64,000 bases of DNA from Bradyrhizobium sp. URHD0069. GTDB taxonomy: Bacteria; Pseudomonadota; Alphaproteobacteria; Rhizobiales; Xanthobacteraceae. The stretch lies in NCBI RefSeq assembly GCF_000701345.1, contig NZ_JNIJ01000024.1:1-64000 (forward strand), read 5' to 3'. The notes below the pieces were generated by a model. It ran no database searches, was not told where the DNA came from, and saw nothing but the letters and a program-made list of their open reading frames with translations. Positions 8,465 through 16,184 of the stretch are shown in pieces. The position numbers and the translations under genes were made by a program. Position 1 is the first letter of the stretch. Each line of letters starts with the position of its first letter.

Positions 8465-8767
8465 CTAATCGGTGAGCCCGGCGCGGATGCGCGCCCCAAG
8501 CCGCCCCTGAACTTTGTCTTGGAGTCGTCGAGGCTGTCGCCCTCCCGCTGTCGTCGCCGATCGACGGCCTGCCGTAGAGGTAACAATTCCACGACCATCG
8601 CGTTTTACCGACGACAAGCCGCTGGTCCGCATGATCCGGCCGATCGACATGACGCGCCAAACCACCTGATAGTCGTCGTCGTGGCGCTGGCCGCCGATCA
8701 CGGTGGACGCATAGCCAAGGGTTTCTGAGTCGGGCATGCGCGGGTTGTTGTCAGGAACTACCGGCAC
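8465..8767 (-). pseudogene. Degraded hypothetical rhizobial protein
   Basis: The first frame reads DDDYQVVWRVMSIGRIMRTS. The continuation WSWNCYLYGRPSIGDDSG lies in a second frame, GDSLDDSKTKFRGGL in a third, and GARIRAGLTD returns to the first. Joined, these pieces form one small protein with the DYxVxWRxMSIGRIM...WxWxCxxYGxP pattern common in Bradyrhizobium genomes. At least three shifts mean it is dead. The remaining 8239-8464 carries nothing else I can support. Confidence 0.55.
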
Positions 8768-8807
8768 GAGGTGGAATTACCAAGTTTATAATCCAAGAGA
8801 GATTCTG

Positions 8808-9077
8808 ATGCGCATTCTGGCTTTGGTGATTTTGACGATTGCGACGCTTTCGGCAGCGCCGTCGGCTCGCGCCCAGACGTATGATCCGAAGTATCCGGTC
8901 TGCCTGCAAGTCTACCAAAGCTGGAGGGACTTCTACTTCGAATGCGCCTACACCTCGCTGGCCCAGTGCAATATGTCGGCATGGGGCCGCGCCGCACAGT
9001 GCGTCATCAACCCGTATTACGCGGGTGGAAAAGCGTCGCCGGGGCGACGAGACCGGCGGCATCGCCGCGTCTTTTGA
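8808..9077 (+). CDS. DUF3551-type small secreted protein
   Basis: An 89-residue protein. ATG 8808 is chosen because AGAGAG precedes it and a clean signal peptide follows (MRILALVILTIATLSAAPSA, cleavage near ARA-QT). The mature part YPVCLQVYQSWRDFYFECAYTS...CNMSAWGRAAQC matches the DUF3551 pattern, with paired Cys probably forming disulfides in the periplasm. DUF3551 proteins are numerous in Bradyrhizobium and have no known function. Confidence 0.7.
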   Translation: MRILALVILTIATLSAAPSARAQTYDPKYPVCLQVYQSWRDFYFECAYTSLAQCNMSAWGRAAQCVINPYYAGGKASPGRRDRRHRRVF

Positions 9078-9078
9078 G

Positions 9079-9666
9079 CTAGTCCAGCGCGCCTTCTAGA
9101 TCGGATTTGCGACCGGGCATCGGGTCATCATGACTTCCCAAGGACGTCCTTGGGCGACTAGCATCCTTACCGTCAGTTGGGGGCACAAAAGATGCGCTAC
9201 GCGCAAGATCGGCATATGCCTGATGGCAAATGGGTGCACCACGCTCGCCCAAAGCATCCGCGAAAGGGTGAATCCAATTCAGTCGCCACATAACGTATGC
9301 GGCTAGGTGCACCGGAGATGAAGTTTCCCAATGGGAGTTCACATAATCGCACAAATCTTCTACGAGTTCCGGCACAAGATGCGCGCCAGGCGGCACATGT
9401 CGACTGTGCTTTATTTCGACATCGCCAGGTCGAAAGTTGCCCGCGTAGGCGCTAATTCCCTGAAGCGCCTCACGCTGCAACGAAAGTATTAAGGAGAGCC
9501 GGAGCTTGAACGGCTTGCGTTCGATTGCTGTTTGAACTGCCTGAACCGCTAGATCGTATTGCCTGAGGCCGTTCGCGGCCTCAGCTTCCGCTTTTAGCGT
9601 GGGGTCTTTGATCAGTTCCGGCTCAAGCGCCTTGCTGTGACGCCTTTCAGCTTCCTTTTCGGTCAT
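9079..9666 (-). CDS. Fic-family toxin with a degenerate active site
   Basis: From ATG 9666 (MTEKEAERRHSKALEPELIK) the protein shows the Fic-domain lead-in (LQREALQGISAYAGNFRPGD, then YVMWRLNWIHPFAD). The AMPylation motif HPFxxGNGR is replaced by HPFADALGER and the residues after it no longer resemble a Fic domain. A normal protein would be longer. The ATP-binding loop is therefore lost and the toxin is probably inactive. It overlaps the small upstream gene by 20 nt, as in toxin-antitoxin pairs. The frame is open upstream to 9753. Confidence 0.6.
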   Translation of the reverse strand: MTEKEAERRHSKALEPELIKDPTLKAEAEAANGLRQYDLAVQAVQTAIERKPFKLRLSLILSLQREALQGISAYAGNFRPGDVEIKHSRHVPPGAHLVPELVEDLCDYVNSHWETSSPVHLAAYVMWRLNWIHPFADALGERGAPICHQAYADLARSASFVPPTDGKDASRPRTSLGSHDDPMPGRKSDLEGALD

Positions 9667-9838
9667 GAGCCGTGCGCGCCAGTTTCTCGGCTTGCTGGTT
9701 GACCATTTCGCGGGTGATTCGACCGTTCTCGTACGCGGTATTGCCATACGCAAAGCTACGGCGCTGCTCTTCCCTATGCTCCGGCGTGGGCGTTACGCCC
9801 TTTGCGATCTCGATAAGCTTCTGGAGTTCTTCACCCAT
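9647..9838 (-). CDS. Antitoxin-like small partner of the Fic protein
   Basis: A 63-residue protein (MGEELQKLIEIAKGVTPTPE...) with the segment RRSFAYGNTAYENGRITREM. This kind of SFAYGN...ENxRITREMV helix is found in small proteins encoded just before Fic genes. Known Fic inhibitors use an [S/T]xxxE[G/N] helix. Here the nearest match is TAYEN, one residue short, so the inhibitory contact is not certain. It overlaps the Fic frame by 20 nt. Confidence 0.55.
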   Translation of the reverse strand: MGEELQKLIEIAKGVTPTPEHREEQRRSFAYGNTAYENGRITREMVNQQAEKLARTAHDRKGS

Positions 9839-10019
9839 AACACACGCTCCTCTGTGGCTCCTTACGGTGCCTTCTGATTCCTTAACGCCTATATAAGCCC
9901 GTCACTCAGGTTTTGGGGCGGCGCGGCCCGCCTCTAGCAAAAATATTTTACGGCATGGTTCCATTGACTTTGTGGATCAACCGCCAAATCCGGCCTCATT
10001 TCATCCCAGCTCCAATGCA

Positions 10020-10088
10020 TCACCGCTCTTCATCCGGATGCACCCACGGCTAAGTCGCAATCTCCCGCGTCGCCGTCAGCCTGATCAA
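10020..10088 (-). pseudogene. Degenerate copy of the MIKLT/WVHPDE small-ORF family
   Basis: The minus strand from 10088 reads LIRLTATREIAT, stop, PWVHPDEER, stop. It aligns with the family at 21837, 22595, 22965, 24211, 24785 and 26090 but has an internal stop and no ATG. Confidence 0.5.
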
Positions 10089-10182
10089 ATTGCGCGATTG
10101 GCGCCGTAAGCAAGACGACTTCGAGGAAGGCTCGAAGCCATCGGCCGGCTGGTCGAGCTAGGGCTGAAGGCGAACAAGCGAT
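10086..10182 (+). pseudogene. Remnant of a ribbon-helix-helix-like protein
   Basis: One frame gives IKLRDWRRKQDDFEEG, and after a shift another gives RLEAIGRLVELGLKANK. Together they match the helical end of small ribbon-helix-helix proteins (DxWRRxQ...SRxEAIRRLVELGLKAKK). No start or N-terminal strand remains. The rest of 9839-10182 shows only this and the neighbouring small-ORF remnant. Confidence 0.5.
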
Positions 10183-10464
10183 ATGAACATGCGCAGAGGG
10201 CTTTTTAGGGTGTGGGTTGGACCGGCGTTACTTTGGGCCTATCTGGTCGGATTCATCGCCTATGAAGATGGACAGAAATATTTTCGGCCTATCCGATTGA
10301 CCGTTGAAAAATACGAATTTGAGTTTCCGGGAACAACCTCGCGAGAGACCGTGAGAGCGGCAATGGCTCTCGGTCGGCTTGCGCATGACGAACTGACCAG
10401 GTCGATGACCTGCGAAAAGTCCCAGCTAGCGCTTCGGCTTGGGGAGCACCATCCTGCCCTGTGA
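10183..10464 (+). CDS. Hypothetical small membrane-anchored protein
   Basis: A 93-residue protein with one hydrophobic segment near the N-terminus (VWVGPALLWAYLVGFIAY, about residues 10-28) followed by a polar domain. The family is not recognised. Its 3' end overlaps the convergent VOC gene by 39 nt, so the C-terminus may be unreliable. ATG 10183 is followed by a second possible ATG at 10189. Confidence 0.4.
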   Translation: MNMRRGLFRVWVGPALLWAYLVGFIAYEDGQKYFRPIRLTVEKYEFEFPGTTSRETVRAAMALGRLAHDELTRSMTCEKSQLALRLGEHHPAL

Positions 10465-11313
10465 AGCAATGCCACCCCACCTGGCGGACCAACCGACTTC
10501 CGAGGCTGCAGGGTGCTCGGTGCCTTTCTCACCCCGAGCACCCTGGAGCGCGAACAGGGCGCCTTGGGGATCGGCACATCGCACGATCCAGCAACCATCA
10601 GGCAATTCGATCGGACCCTGGAGGATCCGGCCTCCGCCAGCATTGACGCGCTTGGCGGCCGCGCCGATGTCGTCGACATTGAAGTAATAGAGCCAACACG
10701 GCTGAGATACGCTCGGAAGCTTGGTGAGCATGCCGCCGATCGTCTGCCCGGCCGCCGAAAACAATTGATACAGGTCTGCCGGATCGGTTTCCGCGTAGGC
10801 CTTCTGCCAGCCAAAAAGCTCGCCGTAAAAATCAAAGATCCTGTTTCGGTCTTCAGCCAGCAACTCGTGCCAGCCCACGCGCCCGGGCTCGTCCAACCCG
10901 CTGGGTTGCCGTTGGCCATATGTCAGTCCAGTGACCAGCGCAAAGGTCGCCTTTTGCGGATCGGCGACCACTGAAATTCGGCCGATATTGCTGTCTGTCG
11001 GCGGCAGCAAGATCGTGCCTCCAAGACGCCTGATCCGTGTGGCCGTCGCATCCATGTCATCGACTGCGACGTAGCCGACCCATCTCGGCGTTGCCCCCAA
11101 TCGCCGCCCCTCTTCCGGGAGATCCATAAGCCCGCCTGCCGGAACGTCGCCGGCAGTAAGCACCGTGTAGGCCAGTTCCGGAGTCGACGCATCCTTCACA
11201 CCCCAGCCGACGACCTTGCCATAAAAGGCGCCTGCTGCCGCGAGGTCCGTGGTCAGGAGTTCATACCAAGCGAAGTGTCCGAGTTGATTGACCAAGCAAA
11301 TTTCTCCGTTCAA
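10426..11313 (-). CDS. Double-domain VOC (glyoxalase-like) protein
   Basis: A 295-residue protein with two vicinal-oxygen-chelate modules, roughly residues 10-125 (GHFAWYELLTTDLAAAGAFY...ADPQKATFAL) and 143-255 (GRVGWHELLAEDRNRIFDFY...CADPQGALFAL). This is the CFP-30-like layout. Such proteins bind a metal and act as lyases, dioxygenases or resistance proteins. The substrate cannot be read from sequence. It is transcribed away from the TOMM precursor gene, with 245 bp between their starts. A role in self-protection is conceivable only by position. Confidence 0.75.
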   Translation of the reverse strand: MNGEICLVNQLGHFAWYELLTTDLAAAGAFYGKVVGWGVKDASTPELAYTVLTAGDVPAGGLMDLPEEGRRLGATPRWVGYVAVDDMDATATRIRRLGGTILLPPTDSNIGRISVVADPQKATFALVTGLTYGQRQPSGLDEPGRVGWHELLAEDRNRIFDFYGELFGWQKAYAETDPADLYQLFSAAGQTIGGMLTKLPSVSQPCWLYYFNVDDIGAAAKRVNAGGGRILQGPIELPDGCWIVRCADPQGALFALQGARGEKGTEHPAASEVGWSARWGGIASQGRMVLPKPKR

Positions 11314-11389
11314 GCTTGGAGACGATTACGCACTGCATCAAGCCGCACTCGTTGCCATCTGCGCTACGGAAGCGGACCGTCGTTGCCAT

Positions 11390-11419
11390 GGACGAAAATG
11401 CGGCGGACGAAAATGCGGC
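11390..11419. repeat. Tandem duplication of a 15-bp unit
   Basis: GGACGAAAATGCGGC is repeated twice head to tail in the region between the VOC gene and the TOMM precursor gene. It may mark a regulatory site or a simple duplication. Confidence 0.6.
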
Positions 11420-11558
11420 GATGTCGTTCATGAAGATGAATGCTATCTGAACGAGCGTCATTACATTTTCGTGTGTGCATGAATCTTGCCTGCCTTATTT
11501 GCTCGGCGTAGGATCACTCTTACGGAGATCCTTCTTTGCAACGTTGGAGGATGCGACC

Positions 11559-12056
11559 ATGCAGCGGGTGAAGCAAGCTTCGAAAAAGAAGCGAATAACC
11601 AAAACCGCCGTACCGGCGTTGGGAGCCGCTGGACTAACTTTTTCGCTAGCGGGAGGCGCATCGACATCGGTCGTGCCGGCGGGTGATGTTCAACAGAGGC
11701 CGAATTCGGCACCTGCCCTGGCGATCACGCTCGGTGAAGAGGAACTTGCCGACGTCAGCCTCGCCACCTTCCATCTCTTCGACAACGAAAATGTCCTCTT
11801 CGACGACGAAAACTTCGGCAGCGGCGTGCAGCTGGCCCAGCGCGGATGCCGCGGATGCGGTGGCGCCCGCGGCTGCGGTGGCTTCCGCGGATGCGGCGGT
11901 TGTCGCGGCTGCGGAGGCCGTGGATGCAGAGGCTGTCGATGCGGCATCGGTATCGGATGCGGCGGATGTGGCGGATGTGGAGTTGGCATTGGTTTAGGAT
12001 GGGGCTTAGGATGCGCAGGTTGCTGTGCATCGTGGGGCCGCTGCCGCTGGTGCTAG
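11559..12056 (+). CDS. TOMM (thiazole/oxazole-modified) peptide precursor with Gly/Cys-repeat core
   Basis: A 165-residue precursor. Start ATG 11559 is chosen because TTGGAGG ends 8 nt upstream; the frame itself is open from 11475. Residues 1-~45 are basic then hydrophobic (KKKR, then AVPALGAAGLTFSLAGG), like a signal peptide. Residues ~55-85 form an acidic leader (ITLGEEELADVSLATFHLFD). From about residue 90 the core repeats RGCRGCGGARGCGGFRGCGG and continues to the end with 17 Cys, 1 Ser and no Thr. Gly before Cys is the preferred context for azoline formation. The modifying enzymes are encoded just downstream. Product and target unknown. Confidence 0.85.
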   Translation: MQRVKQASKKKRITKTAVPALGAAGLTFSLAGGASTSVVPAGDVQQRPNSAPALAITLGEEELADVSLATFHLFDNENVLFDDENFGSGVQLAQRGCRGCGGARGCGGFRGCGGCRGCGGRGCRGCRCGIGIGCGGCGGCGVGIGLGWGLGCAGCCASWGRCRWC

Positions 12057-12100
12057 GCCGCCGCGCTTTCTGATTGTGTATCGACAAGCCATGATTTTAT

Positions 12101-12127
12101 TGGCCGGGCTGGCGATCGACCCGGCCA
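12101..12127 (+). terminator. Hairpin between TOMM precursor and synthetase genes
   Basis: TGGCCGGG (12101-12108) pairs perfectly with CCCGGCCA (12120-12127) across an 11-nt loop and is followed by GTTTCTTGTTTT. A partial terminator here would give more precursor than enzyme transcript, as is common in RiPP operons. It could also be a full terminator with a separate promoter for the synthetase. Confidence 0.55.
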
Positions 12128-12314
12128 GTTTCTTGTTTTCGTTACAACGTTCGCCTGCCAGCGTGGGGCGGCTTTGCCGGTGACAAGCGAGTGTGTTCCA
12201 ACTCAATCGAAGAATTTCAGTGGGCGAGCCCGGCGCACAAGTCCGGCGGGGCGAACGGTTCGCCGTGCGCTGGCGATCTGAAATGACAGGCAACAATTTC
12301 CGCGTGCTGAGCCG

Positions 12315-14561
12315 ATGAAAGCCAATCGCAAGAGCCGCGTTGCGAGGCAGACCCGCAAGGACATTTTGCGATTCGCGCCGAACTTCACGGCCTACGTGCT
12401 GTCTCCCAATGCGGTCTGCCTCTATTCCGAGGATCGCAAGTTCTTCCTGCACGGCGAGCTGTATTGTGCGGTGGCCACGGCGATCGGAAAAAATGGAAAG
12501 GCTGCGCCAGAGATCGTTCGCCAGCTTTCGAAGAGTTTTCCGGCCGACAAGATCGAGGAATCGATCAATCGGCTGCTCGAGCGCCGATACGTCGTTACCG
12601 GAGCATCGCGCGCATTCGCAGGCGCCGTCGCTGGATATTGGGCGAGCCTCGGCCTGCCTCCCGAGGTCGCGGAACAGAATCTCCGCAATTGCGCCGTGCA
12701 GGTGGAAGCGATCGATGTCAAAGGCGCCAGGGAACTGAGCGCGGCCTTGAGCAAACTCGGCGTTCAAATCACCAAGCGGTCGCCTAGGCTCATCATCACG
12801 CTGGTGAACGACTATCTTGACCGGCGGTTGGCTGAGGTGAACCGGGAGCGCGTGGCCGATAAGACGCCCTGGCTGCTGGTGCAGCCGTCCGGCGTGTTTC
12901 CGCTGGTGGGGCCTGTTTTCAAACCGGGCGAGAGCGCCTGCTGGACTTGTCTGTTCGATCGCATGATACGCAATCGGGAGATCAAGGGATTTCTCGACCG
13001 CGGACCGGCGCAGGCGGTCGCCGTATCACCCCTGGTCAACGACACCGTTGGACAGACGGCGGTTCACTTCGCCGCCATCGAAATCGCGAAAGCGATTGCC
13101 TCAGGCTTTCGCACCGATCTGCGCGATCACATTGCAAGCTTCGACCTGACTGGTGCGGTCATCGCCAAGCACTACGTGGCGAGGCGCCCGCAATGTCCCA
13201 CTTGCGGCAGCAAGAAGCTGCAGAGTCCTCGCCGCGCGGCAACGCCGATCGAGATTGCCGAGGGCAAAAAGCTCATCATGACCAGCGGCGGATACCGCAC
13301 CGTGACGTCTGGAGCCACCGTAGCGCGCTTCCGCAAACATGTAAGCCCGTTGACCGGCGTGGTCACGCAGCTCGAGCGGATCGAGGCCGATCTGCCGATG
13401 AACACCAATTTTTTCGCCCAGCACAATTTCTCTGCGCCGGCCTGGAGCGTCGACCAGCTCAGATCCGGACTGAGCGGCGGCAGCTTCGGCAAGGGCTCCA
13501 CAGCCGAACAGGGCGAGGCCAGCGCGCTGATGGAAGCGATCGAACGCTATTCGGGCATTTTCCAGGATGACGAGATCAGGACGGAGCGCCGCTTTACCGA
13601 TTTCGCTCCCGGCGACGCCCTTCTTGCCAATGACGTCCAGCTTTTCAGCGAAACGCAGTTTCAAAACAGGAATATCCAGCAACCAGAAGGTTCGCATCCG
13701 GTTCCTGAGCCGCTGGATCCCTCAACCAAGATCGAGTGGTCGCCGGTCTGGTCGTTGCGCGACAAGCGTTTCAAATATCTTCCTACCGGCCTGCTGTACT
13801 TCTTCTATGGCCACTTTCACACGGATTCCAACGGCTGTGCGGCCGGCAACACCCTCGAGGAAGCCATCGTTCAGGGCTTCCTCGAACTCGTCGAACGCGA
13901 TGCCTATGCTATCTGGTGGTACAACCGGCTGCAGCGTGCCGAGGTCGACCTCAAACAATTCGACGATTCCTATGTGCGGGATCTGCAAGCCCAATTTGCC
14001 GAAACCGGGCGCAGGCTCTGGGTGCTCGACATCACCAGCGATCTCGGCATTCCCACCTACGTGGCGATCGTGCACTGGATGCAGAATGGACACGAGAATA
14101 TCGAGTTCGGTTCCGGCGCGCATTTCGATCGTCGCATAGCCCTGCTGCGTTCCCTCACCGAGCTGACCCAGTTCATGTCAATTGGCATGATGGGCGGCGC
14201 TAGCGGTGAGAAGCCGACGCTTGACGGTGTCAAGCCGCTGCGCCTGGAAGATTATCCGTTCCTGATTCCCAGCGACAATCCGATCGTTCCGCCGGCGCCG
14301 GATCTTAAGGTTCACGACAATACGCGCGACCAGGTGAATGCCTGCGTCGAGATCGCCACCCATGCGGGTTACGATTTCCTCGTGCTCGACCAGACGCGCC
14401 CCGACGTTGAGGTCCCCGTCGTCCGGGTGCTGGTTCCGGGCTTGCGGCATTTCTATCGCCGCTTCGCCCCGGGCCGACTTTACGATGTTCCGGTAAAGCT
14501 TGGATTATTGAATCGCCCGCGGCTGGAAAGCGAACTCACTCCGTTCCTTCCACACACCTGA
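12315..14561 (+). CDS. TOMM cyclodehydratase, fused ThiF-like (C) and YcaO (D) domains
   Basis: A 748-residue protein. Residues ~15-95 look like a winged-helix leader-binding (RRE/PqqD-like) domain. Residues ~110-310 are a ThiF/E1-like scaffold with two CxxC pairs (C209/C212 in CWTC, C294/C297 in CPTC), the usual structural zinc site. Residues ~355-748 are YcaO, with ATP-binding segments GGSFGKGS (388-395), GEASALMEAIERYSG (~398-412) and GCAAGN...EAIVQGFLELVERD (from 507). YcaO uses ATP to cyclise Cys/Ser/Thr to azolines. The C-terminus ends PFLPHT rather than the classic PxPxP. It lies between precursor and dehydrogenase genes. Confidence 0.9.
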   Translation: MKANRKSRVARQTRKDILRFAPNFTAYVLSPNAVCLYSEDRKFFLHGELYCAVATAIGKNGKAAPEIVRQLSKSFPADKIEESINRLLERRYVVTGASRAFAGAVAGYWASLGLPPEVAEQNLRNCAVQVEAIDVKGARELSAALSKLGVQITKRSPRLIITLVNDYLDRRLAEVNRERVADKTPWLLVQPSGVFPLVGPVFKPGESACWTCLFDRMIRNREIKGFLDRGPAQAVAVSPLVNDTVGQTAVHFAAIEIAKAIASGFRTDLRDHIASFDLTGAVIAKHYVARRPQCPTCGSKKLQSPRRAATPIEIAEGKKLIMTSGGYRTVTSGATVARFRKHVSPLTGVVTQLERIEADLPMNTNFFAQHNFSAPAWSVDQLRSGLSGGSFGKGSTAEQGEASALMEAIERYSGIFQDDEIRTERRFTDFAPGDALLANDVQLFSETQFQNRNIQQPEGSHPVPEPLDPSTKIEWSPVWSLRDKRFKYLPTGLLYFFYGHFHTDSNGCAAGNTLEEAIVQGFLELVERDAYAIWWYNRLQRAEVDLKQFDDSYVRDLQAQFAETGRRLWVLDITSDLGIPTYVAIVHWMQNGHENIEFGSGAHFDRRIALLRSLTELTQFMSIGMMGGASGEKPTLDGVKPLRLEDYPFLIPSDNPIVPPAPDLKVHDNTRDQVNACVEIATHAGYDFLVLDQTRPDVEVPVVRVLVPGLRHFYRRFAPGRLYDVPVKLGLLNRPRLESELTPFLPHT

Positions 14562-14574
14562 AAGGCTAGCCCCG

Positions 14575-16032
14575 GTGCGCGCTCCCCGGAAAAAGCCGAC
14601 GAGGAAGATCGCGCCAGTCATTGCCGCACGATTGAACCGTTATTTCTCCCTTCAAATGCAGGCGGACGGAAACATCGCGGCGTCCGCGGGCGACTATTCG
14701 GTCAGCCTTGGACAATTCAGCGCCGCCGCGATGGACCGCGCACGGAAACTGACCACCGGCCTGCCGCTCACGTCCTTTGCCCGCCAGAGCGCCGTCGCCA
14801 AAGAAGTCGACGCCCTGGCGCATCGGCTGGCGCGGCACGGGCTACTCGAATATCGCCTGTCCACTCCGCGTGACGAACAGGACCTCGTGGTCATCGAACC
14901 CCAAGTCCCTGAGTACTGGCCGCAGCGCGCAAAGCTCGGCGAAGGTGACACCGTCGTGCTTTCGCGCTTTGCCTATCTGCGCCGGCGTGGCAACGAGATG
15001 GTGCTGGAATCGCCGCGCGCCGGCGCGCTGTTTCGGATTAGCGATCCAGCCATCGGTGCCACCCTCGCCGCGCTGTCACGACCTCAGAAGATCAGCAGGC
15101 TTCGTCGCCACGCGGCCTCCTTCAACCTCGATCTGCTCGAACTGCTGCTGGATAGCCAGATCCTGCTCAACCTCAATGCGCAAGACGGCGACGGCCTTCG
15201 GGTGAATGAAGGCGACGGCAATCTCGTTCTCTGGGATTTCCACGATCTCGTGTTTCACACGCGCAGCACCGAGGGCCGGCAATCCAATCCAATTGGTGGC
15301 GCCTTCACGTATGCGGACGTCGTTCCACCGCTGCCCGCGGTGCGTCCGCCTTGGCCCGGCAAGAAGATCGACCTGCGCAACTTCTCCACCTCGGACCCGA
15401 TCTCGCCCTTCGCGAAGCTGTTGCGCGAACGCCATTCAATACGAGATTTCGACGACCAGCATCCGGTCACGCTCGCCGAGCTCGCGCAGTTTCTAGACAC
15501 CGCAGCCCGAGTCCTGTCGGAATGGAAGAGCGGCGCGAATTTCGAAGGCGGTCCTGAGATCAGCTACAGCACAAGACCCTATCCGTCGGCCGGCAGCGCG
15601 TACGAACTGGAATTGTATCTGGCGGTCTCGAACTGCGAGGGGCTTGCACGCGGACTTTACCACTACGACGCGGGCGGCCACGCGCTGGTAGCGATCGGGG
15701 TCTCCGGACAGCAACTCCAGGCGCTTTCGGCGGCAGCCGAGTTTGCCATGGACGCACCCGGTCCGCCGCAGGTCCTGATCACGATCGCCGCGCGTTTTGG
15801 GCGGATCTCCTGGAAATACAGCTCAATCGCATATTCGCTGATCCTGAAGGATGTCGGCAGCATGATCCAGACGTTCTACCTGGCGGCGACCGATATGGGC
15901 CTTGGTGGCTGCGCCATCGGCACCAGCAACATCGCTCTGTTTGCAAAAATGACGGAGCTCGAATTCCATGTAGAGGGCCCGGTCGGTCAATTCGCGCTCG
16001 GACGCGGCAAGAAACAGGTGATCCCAAGCTAG
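14575..16032 (+). CDS. SagB-type FMN azoline dehydrogenase of the TOMM cluster
   Basis: A 485-residue protein starting at GTG 14575, 13 nt after the cyclodehydratase stop, so one operon. The C-terminal nitroreductase-fold domain (about 277-482) shows the FMN-binding entry LRERHSIRDFDD (283-292), PYPSAGSAYELELYL, and FYLAATDMGLGGCAIG near the end. The ~270-residue N-terminal part is an additional domain found in long SagB proteins. The enzyme oxidises azolines to thiazoles or oxazoles. After the stop only a short intergenic repeat (AGAGCACGATAT twice) is seen before the next gene. Confidence 0.88.
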   Translation: MRAPRKKPTRKIAPVIAARLNRYFSLQMQADGNIAASAGDYSVSLGQFSAAAMDRARKLTTGLPLTSFARQSAVAKEVDALAHRLARHGLLEYRLSTPRDEQDLVVIEPQVPEYWPQRAKLGEGDTVVLSRFAYLRRRGNEMVLESPRAGALFRISDPAIGATLAALSRPQKISRLRRHAASFNLDLLELLLDSQILLNLNAQDGDGLRVNEGDGNLVLWDFHDLVFHTRSTEGRQSNPIGGAFTYADVVPPLPAVRPPWPGKKIDLRNFSTSDPISPFAKLLRERHSIRDFDDQHPVTLAELAQFLDTAARVLSEWKSGANFEGGPEISYSTRPYPSAGSAYELELYLAVSNCEGLARGLYHYDAGGHALVAIGVSGQQLQALSAAAEFAMDAPGPPQVLITIAARFGRISWKYSSIAYSLILKDVGSMIQTFYLAATDMGLGGCAIGTSNIALFAKMTELEFHVEGPVGQFALGRGKKQVIPS

Positions 16033-16184
16033 AGCACGATATTTCTAGAGCACGATATTTTTCGAAAGCCGGTACCCGCTTTTCCGCGCCAGCGGTCAGG
16101 GGCCGCAATCTCGCCAGTTGCAATCGATCCTAGCCACGTCCGGGTATTTGACACGAATATTCTTTTTGAAGAATATCTCGGTCT

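Noticed and set aside
11800..12060. CRISPR-like repeat array in the Gly/Cys region
   Set aside because: Repeats are short codon-level units in frame with no spacers of constant size and no cas genes nearby.
11755..12087. Minus-strand and alternative-frame ORFs over the Gly/Cys repeat
   Set aside because: Repeat DNA gives open frames in all readings. Only the 11559-12056 frame has a ribosome site, a TOMM-type leader and Cys codons.
12006..12767. 253-residue minus-strand ORF opposite the start of the TOMM synthetase
   Set aside because: Antisense shadow; no start context and no domain.
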